Part shown: positions 1 through 14,070 of the stretch, one piece after another
How the letters are laid out: every line of letters starts with the position of its first letter
How positions within the stretch are numbered: the stretch's first letter is position 1
NCBI RefSeq assembly: GCF_020166395.1
Contig: NZ_JAIQXU010000001.1
Location: 310,001 to 374,000 of the forward strand
Length of the DNA: 64,000 nucleotides
Direction of reading: 5' to 3'
DNA from: Deinococcus betulae
GTDB lineage: Bacteria; Deinococcota; Deinococci; Deinococcales; Deinococcaceae
The notes under the pieces: generated by a model
The model's input: only the letters and a program-made list of their open reading frames with translations
The model's database searches: none
Told to the model about the DNA's origin: nothing
Made by a program: the position numbers and the translations under genes

Positions 1-1172
<1,172 letters not shown>

Positions 1173-1186
1173 GAACTGAACAAGCA

Positions 1187-1217
1187 CCCCCTCCACAACT
1201 CGGAGGGGGCTTTTTTT
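1187..1217 (+). terminator. Rho-independent terminator of the helicase gene
   Basis: Perfect 8-bp stem CCCCCTCC/GGAGGGGG (1187-1194 and 1202-1209) with a 7-nt loop, followed by C and seven T. It overlaps the last codon of the convergent phosphoesterase gene. Confidence 0.9.
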
Positions 1218-1938
1218 ATGGTTCGCGTCCGGTGGTCAGCCACTGCGCTTCATGGTCACCGGCTCCGGCCGGACCGTGCGCCCTGGCCCAGGCTGCGGCG
1301 GCCTGGGCGTCGTAAGCCACGCGGCGAAACTCAGGCATCCATCCACCGGCCCGGCGAGTCAGCAGCACCCAGCGGGCCAGTGGCAGCCCATCTTTCTGGC
1401 GCGAGACGGGACCGGCATTAACCACCGTGACCCCGTCGACCACCGTCAGCATTTCGCGGTGGGTGTGGCCCACAATGCACAGGCGTCCGCGTGCCTCGTA
1501 GGTGAATCCGGCCAGCCGCTCCCGCACTTCGGCGAAGTGAGCTGGGCGGGTGTGGGCGCCGTCCTCCGTCAGCATCAGGGCTTTCCAGGGACTGCGGGGA
1601 CTGCCGTGGGCCAGCCGGACCTCGCCGTTCGCCACGTCCAGAAAGATGGGCAAGGCGGCCAGGGTCTCTCCTAACTCAGCAGGCAACTGTGGGCAGAGCC
1701 AGGCACGGGTCTCGTCCTTTCCGGCTCTCATTCCAGCCACGCGCTCATCGGTGTTACCGCGTACGCTGGGCGGGGCGTGCTCCTGTTGCAGAGCCCAGGC
1801 GCGGGCTGGGTCGGAAAACCCCCACACGGTATCGCCCAGGTTATAGGTGGCGTCCGGCGCCTCGGCGTGAATGTCGGCCAGCACCGCCTCCAGGGCAAAG
1901 GCGTTGCCGTGTACGTCGCTCAGAACAGCCAGTCGCAC
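1216..1938 (-). CDS. Metallophosphoesterase family protein
   Basis: Calcineurin-like metallophosphoesterase of 240 residues, cytoplasmic. Metal-binding motifs are visible in order: DVHGN near residue 8, NLGD near 36, GNTDE near 61 and GHTHR near 157, the YfcE/diadenosine-polyphosphatase-like set. The third motif reads GNTDE instead of the usual GNH(E/D), as in several COG0639/COG0622 members. Substrate cannot be told from sequence; nucleotides or phosphodiesters are typical. It lies 2 nt downstream of a membrane-protein gene on the same strand, so the two are probably co-transcribed. It converges on the helicase gene. Confidence 0.85.
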   Translation of the reverse strand: MRLAVLSDVHGNAFALEAVLADIHAEAPDATYNLGDTVWGFSDPARAWALQQEHAPPSVRGNTDERVAGMRAGKDETRAWLCPQLPAELGETLAALPIFLDVANGEVRLAHGSPRSPWKALMLTEDGAHTRPAHFAEVRERLAGFTYEARGRLCIVGHTHREMLTVVDGVTVVNAGPVSRQKDGLPLARWVLLTRRAGGWMPEFRRVAYDAQAAAAWARAHGPAGAGDHEAQWLTTGREP

Positions 1939-1940
1939 CG

Positions 1941-2312
1941 TCAGGCGCCTTTGGCCGGGCGGCGAATGGCCGCGAACAGCAGCGAGAGCAGCGCCAGGGT
2001 CACCACATAGGAAATTAGGGCGGCGGCCAGATCGAAATTGGGCTTCAGGGCGTCGCTAGAGAGCTTGTAAATGGCAAACGGCACTGCCCAGCCCAGGGCG
2101 AACAGGCCGGCGCGGTGCAAGAAATTGCGTGTGGTCGCCGCCTGCGGAAAGTAGTACATGGGCAGCAGCATGGCGGGCAGCAGCAGCAACTGGGCCAGAT
2201 AGAACCAGACGGGAATGTTGGGCAGCCCGTGGTCCAGCGCCACGAAGACGATATTCAGCAGGCCAATCAAGGCGCCTGCGATGAGGGCCGTTCGGAGGAG
2301 CAGAGGGTTCAC
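1941..2312 (-). CDS. Small integral membrane protein, hypothetical
   Basis: A 123-residue protein with about four hydrophobic segments (residues 5-27, 34-52, 66-84, 95-115) and a basic C-terminus, so an inner-membrane protein with four predicted helices. No family recognised. A GTG start is used. It is followed 2 nt later by the metallophosphoesterase gene, suggesting a two-gene operon. Codon use matches its neighbours, which supports it being real. Confidence 0.7.
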   Translation of the reverse strand: MNPLLLRTALIAGALIGLLNIVFVALDHGLPNIPVWFYLAQLLLLPAMLLPMYYFPQAATTRNFLHRAGLFALGWAVPFAIYKLSSDALKPNFDLAAALISYVVTLALLSLLFAAIRRPAKGA

Positions 2313-2366
2313 CCCGCTATGCTGCCACGCCGAAGGAAAAAAGACCGTTGTCCACCCTCAAGTGGC

Positions 2367-2720
2367 TTAGTCTGGTCGCGGGGAGAGTGCGGCCAGGCGA
2401 GCAGGCACCCGGTCCAGCAACAGGGCCACCAGCTCTGAAGCCATGAACTCGTAATCATCGGGAATCCCCATCATCACGATGCGGTCATCGGGCAGCGCGC
2501 CCCGGAACTGCCCGCGCACAACATCCCGGTGGCGTTTCTGCATGCACACAGCGGCGTCGGCCCATTCCAACACATCACGAGTCAGCGGCGTCAGCGCGTC
2601 CCGGTTGGTTCCGGCCGACGCCACTTCCCAGCCCGCTGTGTCACGAAATAGGACCTCAGCGGTGAGGCTTCTCAGCTTGTTCTGGGTGCAGATAAACACC
2701 ACGCGCAGAGGCCGCGTCAC
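2367..2720 (-). CDS. Low-molecular-weight protein tyrosine phosphatase-like protein
   Basis: A 117-residue protein of the COG4551-like predicted tyrosine phosphatases. The N-terminus reads VVFICTQNKLRS, giving the phosphatase loop C-x5-R-S at about residues 11-18. The segment MGIPDDYEFM near the C-terminus is the usual conserved DDY region of this small family. GTG at 2720 is chosen as start because it overlaps the stop of the upstream gene as GTGA, and longer forms add a non-homologous N-terminus. It is third in the leuA operon by translational coupling. Phosphatase activity is inferred from the loop only. Confidence 0.75.
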   Translation of the reverse strand: MTRPLRVVFICTQNKLRSLTAEVLFRDTAGWEVASAGTNRDALTPLTRDVLEWADAAVCMQKRHRDVVRGQFRGALPDDRIVMMGIPDDYEFMASELVALLLDRVPARLAALSPRPD

Positions 2721-3036
2721 AGAGCAACATCCACGAAATGCTCGACTGTCGGGAAGGGATCGTAGAAATGGTGCAGGAGTGTCCGCCACCGCTGATAGTC
2801 AGGACTGCCCCGAAAGCCAACCGTATGGGCCTCTAAGCTCTCCCACCACACCAGCAAGACGTAATGGTGGTCTGCCTCCAGGCACCGCTGTAAGGTGTGC
2901 CGAAGGTAGCCCGGCATAGACGAGATGATCGTCTGCGCCTCGGCAAACGCCGCTTCAAATTCGGTGGTGAGGCCTGGCCTAATATCCAGCAGAGCCACCT
3001 CCAGCACGGGTCCGCGACCAGGGACAGCGTCGTCCA

Positions 3037-3037
<1 letters not shown>
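2717..3037 (-). CDS. Antibiotic biosynthesis monooxygenase (ABM) domain protein
   Basis: A 106-residue protein with a single ABM-type ferredoxin-like fold. Typical landmarks are the opening beta strand EVALLDIRPG, the helix with FEAAFAEAQ, then MPGYLRHTLQRCLE, the HHYVLLVWWESLEAHTVGFRGS strand-helix and the closing HFYDPFPTVEHF. Members act as small cofactor-free monooxygenases or heme-degrading enzymes, or have no known activity; substrate unknown. The start codon overlaps the leuA stop by one base (TAATG), so it is coupled to leuA translation, and its own stop overlaps the next gene. Confidence 0.8.
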
Positions 3038-4584
<1,547 letters not shown>

Positions 4585-4610
4585 GGGGGAACTCCTGTGA
4601 GGGGAAGCAA

Positions 4611-4641
4611 GGAAAACCCCCGGAGGGGTGTCCTCCGGGGG
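4611..4641 (-). terminator. leu attenuator terminator
   Basis: Perfect 10-bp stem on the minus strand, CCCCCGGAGG/CCTCCGGGGG with a 5-nt loop, followed by TTTTCC, between the leader ORF and leuA. The 5' arm can instead pair with CCTCCGGTGG inside the leader ORF (4674-4683; 9 of 10 positions), which would act as the antiterminator. This is the geometry expected of ribosome-mediated attenuation. Confidence 0.85.
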
Positions 4642-4668
4642 CTGGGGTCGGCACGTCTTGCTGGCCGC

Positions 4669-4713
4669 TCACTCCACCGGAGGAACGCCAAGAAGAAGGC
4701 CGAATGTGAACAT
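4669..4713 (-). CDS. leuL: leu leader peptide (attenuator), 14 aa
   Basis: Short ORF encoding MFTFGLLLGVPPVE upstream of leuA. It contains three consecutive leucine codons, all CTT, although CTG is the dominant Leu codon in the neighbouring genes. The ORF ends 28 nt before the terminator hairpin. The region after the Leu run, CCTCCGGTGG, copies the 3' arm of the terminator. Predicted logic: a ribosome stalled at CTT codons under leucine shortage leaves that segment free to pair with the terminator 5' arm, so leuA is transcribed. A ribosome that reaches the stop covers it and the terminator forms. An in-frame GTG lies 24 nt further upstream. Confidence 0.8.
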   Translation of the reverse strand: MFTFGLLLGVPPVE

Positions 4714-4719
4714 GGCCCC

Positions 4720-4725
4720 AGCGTA
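4720..4725 (-). promoter_or_regulatory. -10 element of the leu leader transcript
   Basis: TACGCT, 6 nt upstream of the leader ATG, so the transcript would begin at or next to the start codon (leaderless). No good -35 is seen. A CTAC-N5-GTAG inverted repeat at about 4757-4769 could be an activator site. Confidence 0.5.
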
Positions 4726-4887
4726 AGGGGCAGGCACCGAGGCCGGGGCAGGTTGTCTACATTTCGTAGTGGCAAAGGGGGAACGTCCCCAATGGACTCC
4801 GGTGCATGACGGTACGGCCAGGCAATATCCGCGCCTCCAGACTGCAGCCGTCTCTTCTCGCCCTGCTGAATTCAGTCGGCCTCTGGC

Positions 4888-6618
4888 TCAGAGGAGGCCC
4901 GCCCGCTGCATCTCTTCTTTCAGCGCCCGCAGCTTGGGATATTCCTGCACAAACAGCCGGGCAGCGGAGCAGGCTTCTTCCCGGCCGATCAGGGGCGCAG
5001 CAGCCTGAAGCGCCTCGGCCGCCGCCCGGTAATGTGGGCGGGCCCGCCCAGCGATATGGGCCGTCACTGCCTGAAGAATGAGAGGGGTGGCCTGCTCAGC
5101 ACTCAGCTCTAGGGCCAGCCGAAGCGCCAGCTCAGGGCCTAAGACCTTCACCACGTCCTGTGTACGGCCCTGCACTTCTTTGAGCGCCCTTTCGGGCAAA
5201 CGTTCATCCAGCAGGAAGACAACGAGGCGGCGCAGGGTGGCGGGGTGCTTTGCCCAGTGCGTGATCAGCGTCTCTCGGTCGGCCGGCCAGGCTGGGCTGA
5301 CCGCCTTTAGGGTGGCCAGCCAGTCCAGGTCGTGCGGCAGCAACTGGGTAGTGAAGTGGGGATGGTGACCAGCACCGTGTAGGGCCCCATCAAGCGCCAG
5401 CGCGTGCGCTTCACTCAGGCGGCCAGTGCCGTGATAACGCCCGTACAGCCAGGCCCGCGCACCGTATACACGCAGATGCTGCTGGGCGTAGCGTTCCAGT
5501 TCGGGCAGGAGGTCGTGCGCGCTGAAGGCGGCCTCAACCTCCTGCGGCGCTGCAGGGCGGGGGCCCGCCGTCAGCGCCTCCACCGCTTCCTCACGGCGGC
5601 CGTGGCGCAGCAAGACCTCGGCGAGGCGGCCTGGATCACCTGCCGCACGGGCCAGGCTAATGTCTTCGTCGGGGCTGAGGCTGCCCGGGTCACTCAGGGC
5701 GGATAGAGCAGCGGCCAGGTCACGCTGCCGGTAGAGACTGGACGCTTCCATCAAGCCGTGCAGAAAGCCCGTGGTCAGAGCGCGGTCTTCGTCCGGCAGT
5801 GCTGCGAAGAGCTCCACCTGTTCCGGCGCCTCACTCCAACCAAATTCGGCCACCGAGTCCTGAAGGGCTTCCAGAGCAGCGGCGCGCAGAGACTCCTCCA
5901 GCGGGCGGGCCAGTAAGCGCAGCAGGGCGGCGCGGGCCGGCGCAGCCAGGTCACCCAGTTCCACACCGTACTCCTCGTCCTGTTTCTCGGCCGCGCCGTC
6001 TATGAGCGCGTTCGCCGCGTTCAGCAGCTCCTGAGCATCTGTACCGGAGGCTTGGCTTAAGGCAGTCAATTCGTCGGCCAGCGGCCAGAGGTCACTGGTG
6101 TCTGGCCCCTCGCCTTCCCAGTCCTGCTCTGGGTCGTACTCCAGCAGGGCGAAAGCGGCACGAAAACGCTCCGCCAGGCCTGACCCGCTCTGCCCGGTCG
6201 GCTGCGCCAGCAGCAGCCGCATGAGGTCTGGCTCGCGGCGCAGCATCTGACGGACCAGCTCCCTCAGCCCCTCAGCGGTCATGGCCCCGAGGGCCTCGTC
6301 AAGCGGGGGGAGCAGCAAAAAGCTATTCGGATCATCCACCGCCCGCGCCAGCAGCGCCGCCACATGCTTGCAGTGACCACTGGCCCCGACGTAACAGGTG
6401 CAGCGCGCCTCCTGCACCTGCTGGCCTGCCACAGTGACCCAGACCATATACCGCTCCTGACCCTGGGCGGCGGCGCGCAGCAGCGTCAGAGGGCCATCGG
6501 CCTGGGCGCTCAGGCCCGTGAGCCGCTCGACGTAAGCCTGGCCCTTGCGCCATTCCTGCGCGCCAACATGGTCCAGAGCCGCCTGCTTTGACAAGAAGAC
6601 CGTCACGGCCCGCAGCAT
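4888..6618 (-). CDS. SWIM zinc-finger domain protein
   Basis: A 576-residue protein of unknown cellular role. The SWIM motif is clear in the N-terminal part: CTCYVGASGHCKH (C-x-C-x7-C-x-H, about residues 70-82), a zinc-binding module used for DNA or protein contacts. The rest is mostly helical, Leu/Ala/Glu-rich, with TPR/HEAT-like repeats, and ends in RLFVQEYPKLRALKEEMQRAGLL. ATG at 6618 is preferred to an upstream TTG at 6663, because homologous sequence seems to begin at MLRAVTVFLSKQAALDHV. It sits 53 nt after ilvC on the same strand and could be read through from it. Confidence 0.75.
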   Translation of the reverse strand: MLRAVTVFLSKQAALDHVGAQEWRKGQAYVERLTGLSAQADGPLTLLRAAAQGQERYMVWVTVAGQQVQEARCTCYVGASGHCKHVAALLARAVDDPNSFLLLPPLDEALGAMTAEGLRELVRQMLRREPDLMRLLLAQPTGQSGSGLAERFRAAFALLEYDPEQDWEGEGPDTSDLWPLADELTALSQASGTDAQELLNAANALIDGAAEKQDEEYGVELGDLAAPARAALLRLLARPLEESLRAAALEALQDSVAEFGWSEAPEQVELFAALPDEDRALTTGFLHGLMEASSLYRQRDLAAALSALSDPGSLSPDEDISLARAAGDPGRLAEVLLRHGRREEAVEALTAGPRPAAPQEVEAAFSAHDLLPELERYAQQHLRVYGARAWLYGRYHGTGRLSEAHALALDGALHGAGHHPHFTTQLLPHDLDWLATLKAVSPAWPADRETLITHWAKHPATLRRLVVFLLDERLPERALKEVQGRTQDVVKVLGPELALRLALELSAEQATPLILQAVTAHIAGRARPHYRAAAEALQAAAPLIGREEACSAARLFVQEYPKLRALKEEMQRAGLL

Positions 6619-6671
6619 AAACAGAAAATGACCCCCGCCACGACCGGCAGGGGCCACCAGCAAAGAAGGGG

Positions 6672-7685
<1,014 letters not shown>

Positions 7686-7750
7686 GGGATTCTCCTACAA
7701 AACGTGAATTGGGTGGGATTGTGGACTAGGCGAAAGGTCAGACTGACGGT

Positions 7751-8005
7751 GTGAGCATGGACAGGAGCGGCGCCCTCCCCGTTCGGGTGGAGATCATTCT
7801 GGACACCAACCAGCCCGAGCAGAGTCACGCATTCAAAGCGTGGGCAGAGGCGGCGGGGCTGGACCTGGAGGCCCTCAACAACGAGGGCTGCGGGTGCTGC
7901 GTGGATATCTACACCTTTGAGACCACCCCGGAATTGGCATTGGCGCTGGACACTGCGCTGAGAGCAGTGGGCACCGCCGCTGGGTTTTCCCCCGACCCAA
8001 CCTGA
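7751..8005 (+). CDS. Small hypothetical protein with a GCGCC cysteine cluster
   Basis: An 84-residue acidic protein (82 if the ATG at 7757 is used) of unknown function. It has an alternating beta-alpha pattern (VRVEIILD, then helix, CCVDIYTFETTPELALALDTALRAVG) and a central NNEGCGCCVDIY cluster with three cysteines that could bind a metal. Codon use is strongly GC3-biased, which supports coding. It lies on the strand opposite to ilvN and ilvC, exactly filling the gap between them, and is divergent from ilvC. A CAGACT hexamer 6 nt before the GTG is a weak -10 candidate. Confidence 0.65.
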   Translation: MSMDRSGALPVRVEIILDTNQPEQSHAFKAWAEAAGLDLEALNNEGCGCCVDIYTFETTPELALALDTALRAVGTAAGFSPDPT

Positions 8006-8017
8006 GCGGGCCTTCCC

Positions 8018-8604
8018 TCAAAAGACATTCGGCACTTCGCGGGCCCGCTCTTCACGGGGCTCGACTTGCAGGGCCGGTTGCAGCGCCTGGGTTTCGCCAG
8101 CGTAAACGTGCGTGGGAATGTCGGCGTTGCTGCCGCGTGTCAGGGCGATGCGGCCAGTGCGCATGGTTTCCAGAATGCCAAAGGGCCGCATCTGCTCGAT
8201 AAAGGCCGTGATTTTGCCTTCGTCCCCCGTCACTTCAAAGGTCAGGGCGTGGCGCCCCACATCCACAATGCGGCTACGGAAATCCTCGGCAATTTGACGC
8301 ACCTCCACACGGCTCTCGGGCGTGATGGCCACCTTGACCAGCACCAGCTCACGGTCCACGTACTTTTCAAGGCCGTGATCAATAATCTTGACCACATCGT
8401 GTAGCTTCTCGAGCTGGCGCATGGCCTGTTCCACCACGCCCCGGTCGCCACTGACCACAATGGTCATGCGCGAGACGCCGGGATGCTCGGTGGCGCCCAC
8501 CGACAGACTCTTGATGTTGTAGCCTCGGCGGCCAAACAGCGCCGTGATGCGGGTCAGCACGCGCGGTTCGTCGCGCACGAGTAGAGACAGCAGGTGGTCG
8601 GGGG

Positions 8605-8608
<4 letters not shown>
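8018..8608 (-). CDS. ilvN: Acetolactate synthase small (regulatory) subunit
   Basis: Regulatory subunit of acetohydroxyacid synthase that confers valine feedback on IlvB. It has 196 residues. The N-terminal ACT domain is evident: HLLSLLVRDEPRVLTRITALFGRRGYNIKSLSVG (residues 4-37), then SRMTIVV and the KLHDVVKIIDH region. The C-terminal ALS_ss_C domain contains RELVLVKVAI, DVGRHALTFEVTGDEGKI and RTGRIALTRG. The start overlaps the end of ilvB as ATGA, so the subunits are translationally coupled. The last 25 residues after the conserved domain are poorly conserved in character. Confidence 0.96.
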
Positions 8609-10350
<1,742 letters not shown>

Positions 10351-10380
10351 AGTGATCTCCTCTGCTGCCGCAAACCTGAA

Positions 10381-10412
10381 CCTGAAAACCCCCCGCCTGG
10401 TGGGGCGGGGGG
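10381..10412 (-). terminator. ilv attenuator terminator
   Basis: Minus-strand stem CCCCCCGCC/GGCGGGGGG (9 bp, 6-nt loop CCACCA) followed by TTTTC, 31 nt before the ilvB start codon. The C-run of the 5' arm can alternatively pair with CGGGGG inside the leader ORF (codons 12-13), giving an antiterminator. Confidence 0.85.
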
Positions 10413-10431
10413 TGCGAAGGGGCGGTGACGC

Positions 10432-10485
10432 CTAGCCTCGGATGCCCCCGATGCTAAGAATTACCACCACGATCTTCGCGCTCAT
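10432..10485 (-). CDS. ilvL: ilv leader peptide (attenuator), 17 aa
   Basis: Short ORF encoding MSAKIVVVILSIGGIRG. Eight of 17 residues are Ile, Val or Leu, including the uninterrupted run IVVVIL, i.e. all three end products of the pathway. It stops 19 nt before the terminator hairpin that precedes ilvB. The CGGGGG segment after the regulatory codons is complementary to the terminator 5' arm. This fits multivalent attenuation as known for enterobacterial ilvGMEDA, although the peptide is unrelated in sequence. The ATG lies 7 nt from a TATGGT -10 box, so the leader mRNA appears leaderless. Confidence 0.82.
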   Translation of the reverse strand: MSAKIVVVILSIGGIRG

Positions 10486-10492
10486 GGCTTCC

Positions 10493-10520
10493 ACCATAGG
10501 GGGCGCTGGGCGGGGGTCAA
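10493..10520 (-). promoter_or_regulatory. Promoter of the ilv leader and ilvBN operon
   Basis: TTGACC (10515-10520), 16-bp spacer, TATGGT (10493-10498), all on the minus strand. Initiation about 7 nt downstream would fall on the leader ATG at 10485. Confidence 0.65.
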
Positions 10521-10590
10521 GCGGGCGCGTCTAGACCGCCTGGCGTTCCGGCGTGAGGAACAAACGGGCGTTCGTGAGGCAGACGGGCAT

Positions 10591-10624
10591 CAACAAAGAG
10601 CGGCGAGGTCTCCCCCGCCGCTCT
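10591..10624 (-). terminator. Terminator of the vanW-like gene
   Basis: Perfect 9-bp inverted repeat AGAGCGGCG/CGCCGCTCT with a 10-nt loop, 16 nt downstream of the VanW-like stop codon, then TTTGTTG on the minus strand. Confidence 0.7.
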
Positions 10625-10639
10625 CTCCTTTGTCCGCGC

Positions 10640-12334
10640 TTAGCTTCTGGGCCCCGTCTCGTACACCGCCTGCCAGGGCTTGTAGACCGTCTTGACCTGA
10701 TCGGTGCGAATGGCGCCGCCCTGCTTGATGGTGCGGGTGATATAGAGGCTGTAGCCGTCGGCCGCCCAGTCGACCTGCCGCACCGTTCCAGGCCGCAGAT
10801 TGGCATTCACGACGTAGCGCGGCGCCGGGTGCCCGATGCGCGAGGTGATGGTCGCCGCGCTGACATTCACGGTGCGGGCCGGCTTGACGCCCCACACCTG
10901 CACTTCCAGGGTGCTGGTGGCGTTGTTGTTGATCGTCTTGACCAGAATGGGCGCCGCCGTGTCATTTTTCAGTTTCAGGTCCAGGCCAGGGTCGTAGACA
11001 GCGGCCTCAAACCCCACCTGCGGCTCGTAGTAGCCCACGCGGTAGGAATGCTGGTTGCGTTCAATGACCGGCAGGCCTGCCTGGTACAGGGCGCGGAAAA
11101 CGGTGGTGCTGACCTGACACACGCCCCCACCCAGCCCGTCCACCGTACGCCCACCGCTAATAATCAGGCCGCCCACAAAGCCGTTTTGCGGGGTAATGCC
11201 GCCCAGCGCGTTCAGGAAGCTGAAAACCTCGCCGGCTGGAACCACGGCGCCGTTGATCTTGGCGGCGGCGTTGGCGACGTTCGTGCGCCGGGCGACACTG
11301 CTGCCATAGTAGGTGCTTTTGCCCACGGCAATCAGTTCCAGCTGATCGGCGGCCGGCAGGTCGGCCAGGGTCAGGGTCGGCTGCTCGACCTTACTGGGAA
11401 AGACTGCTGTTTTGACCGCTGGGTCCAGCACCTGCTTGCGGAACAGCGCGTAAGCAGCGGCGCGGTTGGTCACCCGGCCCGCCTTTTCCTTGGCTTTGAC
11501 CAGTTTGCCGCCCTGCAGCACGTAGCGGGCATTCTGGGCCGGGCGGTCAATGGCGGCCGTCAGCGTGCCAAAAGCGCGCTTGAGGGTCTCTTCGTCGGGA
11601 ACGATGCCACTTTCACGCACCCAGTACAGGTTGGCAACCTGCAGGGCGGTTAGGGCGGCAGCGCGGTCGGTGCCGTCCAGCGTGACGGTAAAGGGGCGGT
11701 TCAGGGCGTTGCCCCGCTCGATATGGGCCTGTAGGGCAGCGGCGGTATAGGTGGCCTCCCACTCCTTGACCGGCACCGCCAGAGCGGTGAGGGCCGGATT
11801 GGCGGCGTAGGTGGCCGCCGCCGCCTTGACGTCGGCCTGTCGGCCGGGGGTATCGGGCCTGACCGCATATTTCTTGGTGGCCTTGTCGAAAAACACGGCG
11901 GCGTTTTTCGGCTGCGTGTTGAGGCCAGCAGTCAGGGTGCCCAGGGTCCGGGCGGCCTGAGCCGCGTCCACCTTCACGGCCAGGGGAATATTCTGCTTGG
12001 GGGCCTGCCCCACCAGCGCCTGCACCTTTTGCAGCAGGCTGCGCGCCGCCGTGGCCTCCTGCGCCTGCCGGAGGCTGCCCTCCAGGTCGGCGCGCCAGCC
12101 CAGCCGATCGGCGCCGACAGTCCAAACGTTCGTGCCAGCCCGCACCTGCACCTGTGGCGCGGCCGCCTGCGTTGCCAGCGCCGTGCGCGCCGCTTCAGTC
12201 GTGAGCCCGCCCACCTCAAGCCCTGCAATGCTCAGGCCAGGGGCCAGCGTGACCCCCGGCTGCGCCGCCACACCCACCGCGAGCGCTCCTCCCAGGAGCG
12301 TCGCTGCCGTCAGTCCTGCCACCCAGCGCTTCAT
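10640..12334 (-). CDS. VanW family secreted protein with PG-binding domains
   Basis: A 564-residue exported protein. The signal peptide is MKRWVAGLTAATLLGGALAV followed by an AQP cleavage-like site near 24. Two repeats of the type-4 peptidoglycan-binding domain follow (about 40-150 and 160-290), starting at LSIAGLEVGGLTTEAA and marked by TPGRQADV. The VanW domain then occupies about 350-490, with FSFLNALGGITPQNGF, GGGVCQVSTTVFRALYQAGL and YEPQVGFEAAVYDP. A C-terminal G5-like tail closes the protein. The family occurs near vancomycin resistance loci and in envelope proteins, but its biochemical role is unknown. A TACACT hexamer 8 nt before ATG suggests a near-leaderless transcript. Confidence 0.88.
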   Translation of the reverse strand: MKRWVAGLTAATLLGGALAVGVAAQPGVTLAPGLSIAGLEVGGLTTEAARTALATQAAAPQVQVRAGTNVWTVGADRLGWRADLEGSLRQAQEATAARSLLQKVQALVGQAPKQNIPLAVKVDAAQAARTLGTLTAGLNTQPKNAAVFFDKATKKYAVRPDTPGRQADVKAAAATYAANPALTALAVPVKEWEATYTAAALQAHIERGNALNRPFTVTLDGTDRAAALTALQVANLYWVRESGIVPDEETLKRAFGTLTAAIDRPAQNARYVLQGGKLVKAKEKAGRVTNRAAAYALFRKQVLDPAVKTAVFPSKVEQPTLTLADLPAADQLELIAVGKSTYYGSSVARRTNVANAAAKINGAVVPAGEVFSFLNALGGITPQNGFVGGLIISGGRTVDGLGGGVCQVSTTVFRALYQAGLPVIERNQHSYRVGYYEPQVGFEAAVYDPGLDLKLKNDTAAPILVKTINNNATSTLEVQVWGVKPARTVNVSAATITSRIGHPAPRYVVNANLRPGTVRQVDWAADGYSLYITRTIKQGGAIRTDQVKTVYKPWQAVYETGPRS

Positions 12335-12698
12335 CGCTTCCCAGTGTAAGGAAGTTCACGAGTGCGCGATTGCAGAAACCGCACGTTCGGCCGAACTGTC
12401 CAGCTTCATGAAGGCGTGCATCAGGTTGGGTCCTGTACCGCAAGACACAAGCGAGCCAAATTCGGAACATGGTTTGGAGTTGAACTGACTGGAAAGACGT
12501 GTAAAGCCGCCGCGCAGATTGGAAAAGCGCTGCAGCCGAGAAGGCAAAGAAATGGATTTTCAAGAATTGGCTTTATGCCGGGAGAACATCCGGTGTCTTC
12601 CCAGATGTTCTGGAAATGGACGGCAGCCGCATGGGACAGGTGCAGTAGCACAGCAGAAGAGGGCAGCCGCCTGACCGCCCCCTTCCCGACACGCCTGC
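12335..12698. other. Intergenic region, no gene recognised
   Basis: 364 bp between divergently spaced minus-strand genes. It holds the -10 candidate TACACT (12343-12348, minus) for the vanW-like gene, and the downstream side of lysJ. No convincing ORF, RNA gene or repeat was found; the short ORFs present have atypical codon use. Confidence 0.5.
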
Positions 12699-13946
<1,248 letters not shown>

Positions 13947-14070
13947 GTGTGGGTCTCCTGTGTAGGTGAATGGGGAGAGAAAGGCGGGGGCAGCCCCAAC
14001 CGGGGCCAGCCAGCGCCTTCAGTGTAGAGGGAAGAACCGGGGCCAGGCGCCGCCGTGTCCAGCCGCCGCG

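Noticed and set aside
10531..10640. Small reading frames between the ilv promoter and the vanW-like gene
   Set aside because: They run through the terminator hairpin at 10591-10624 and show no initiation signals.
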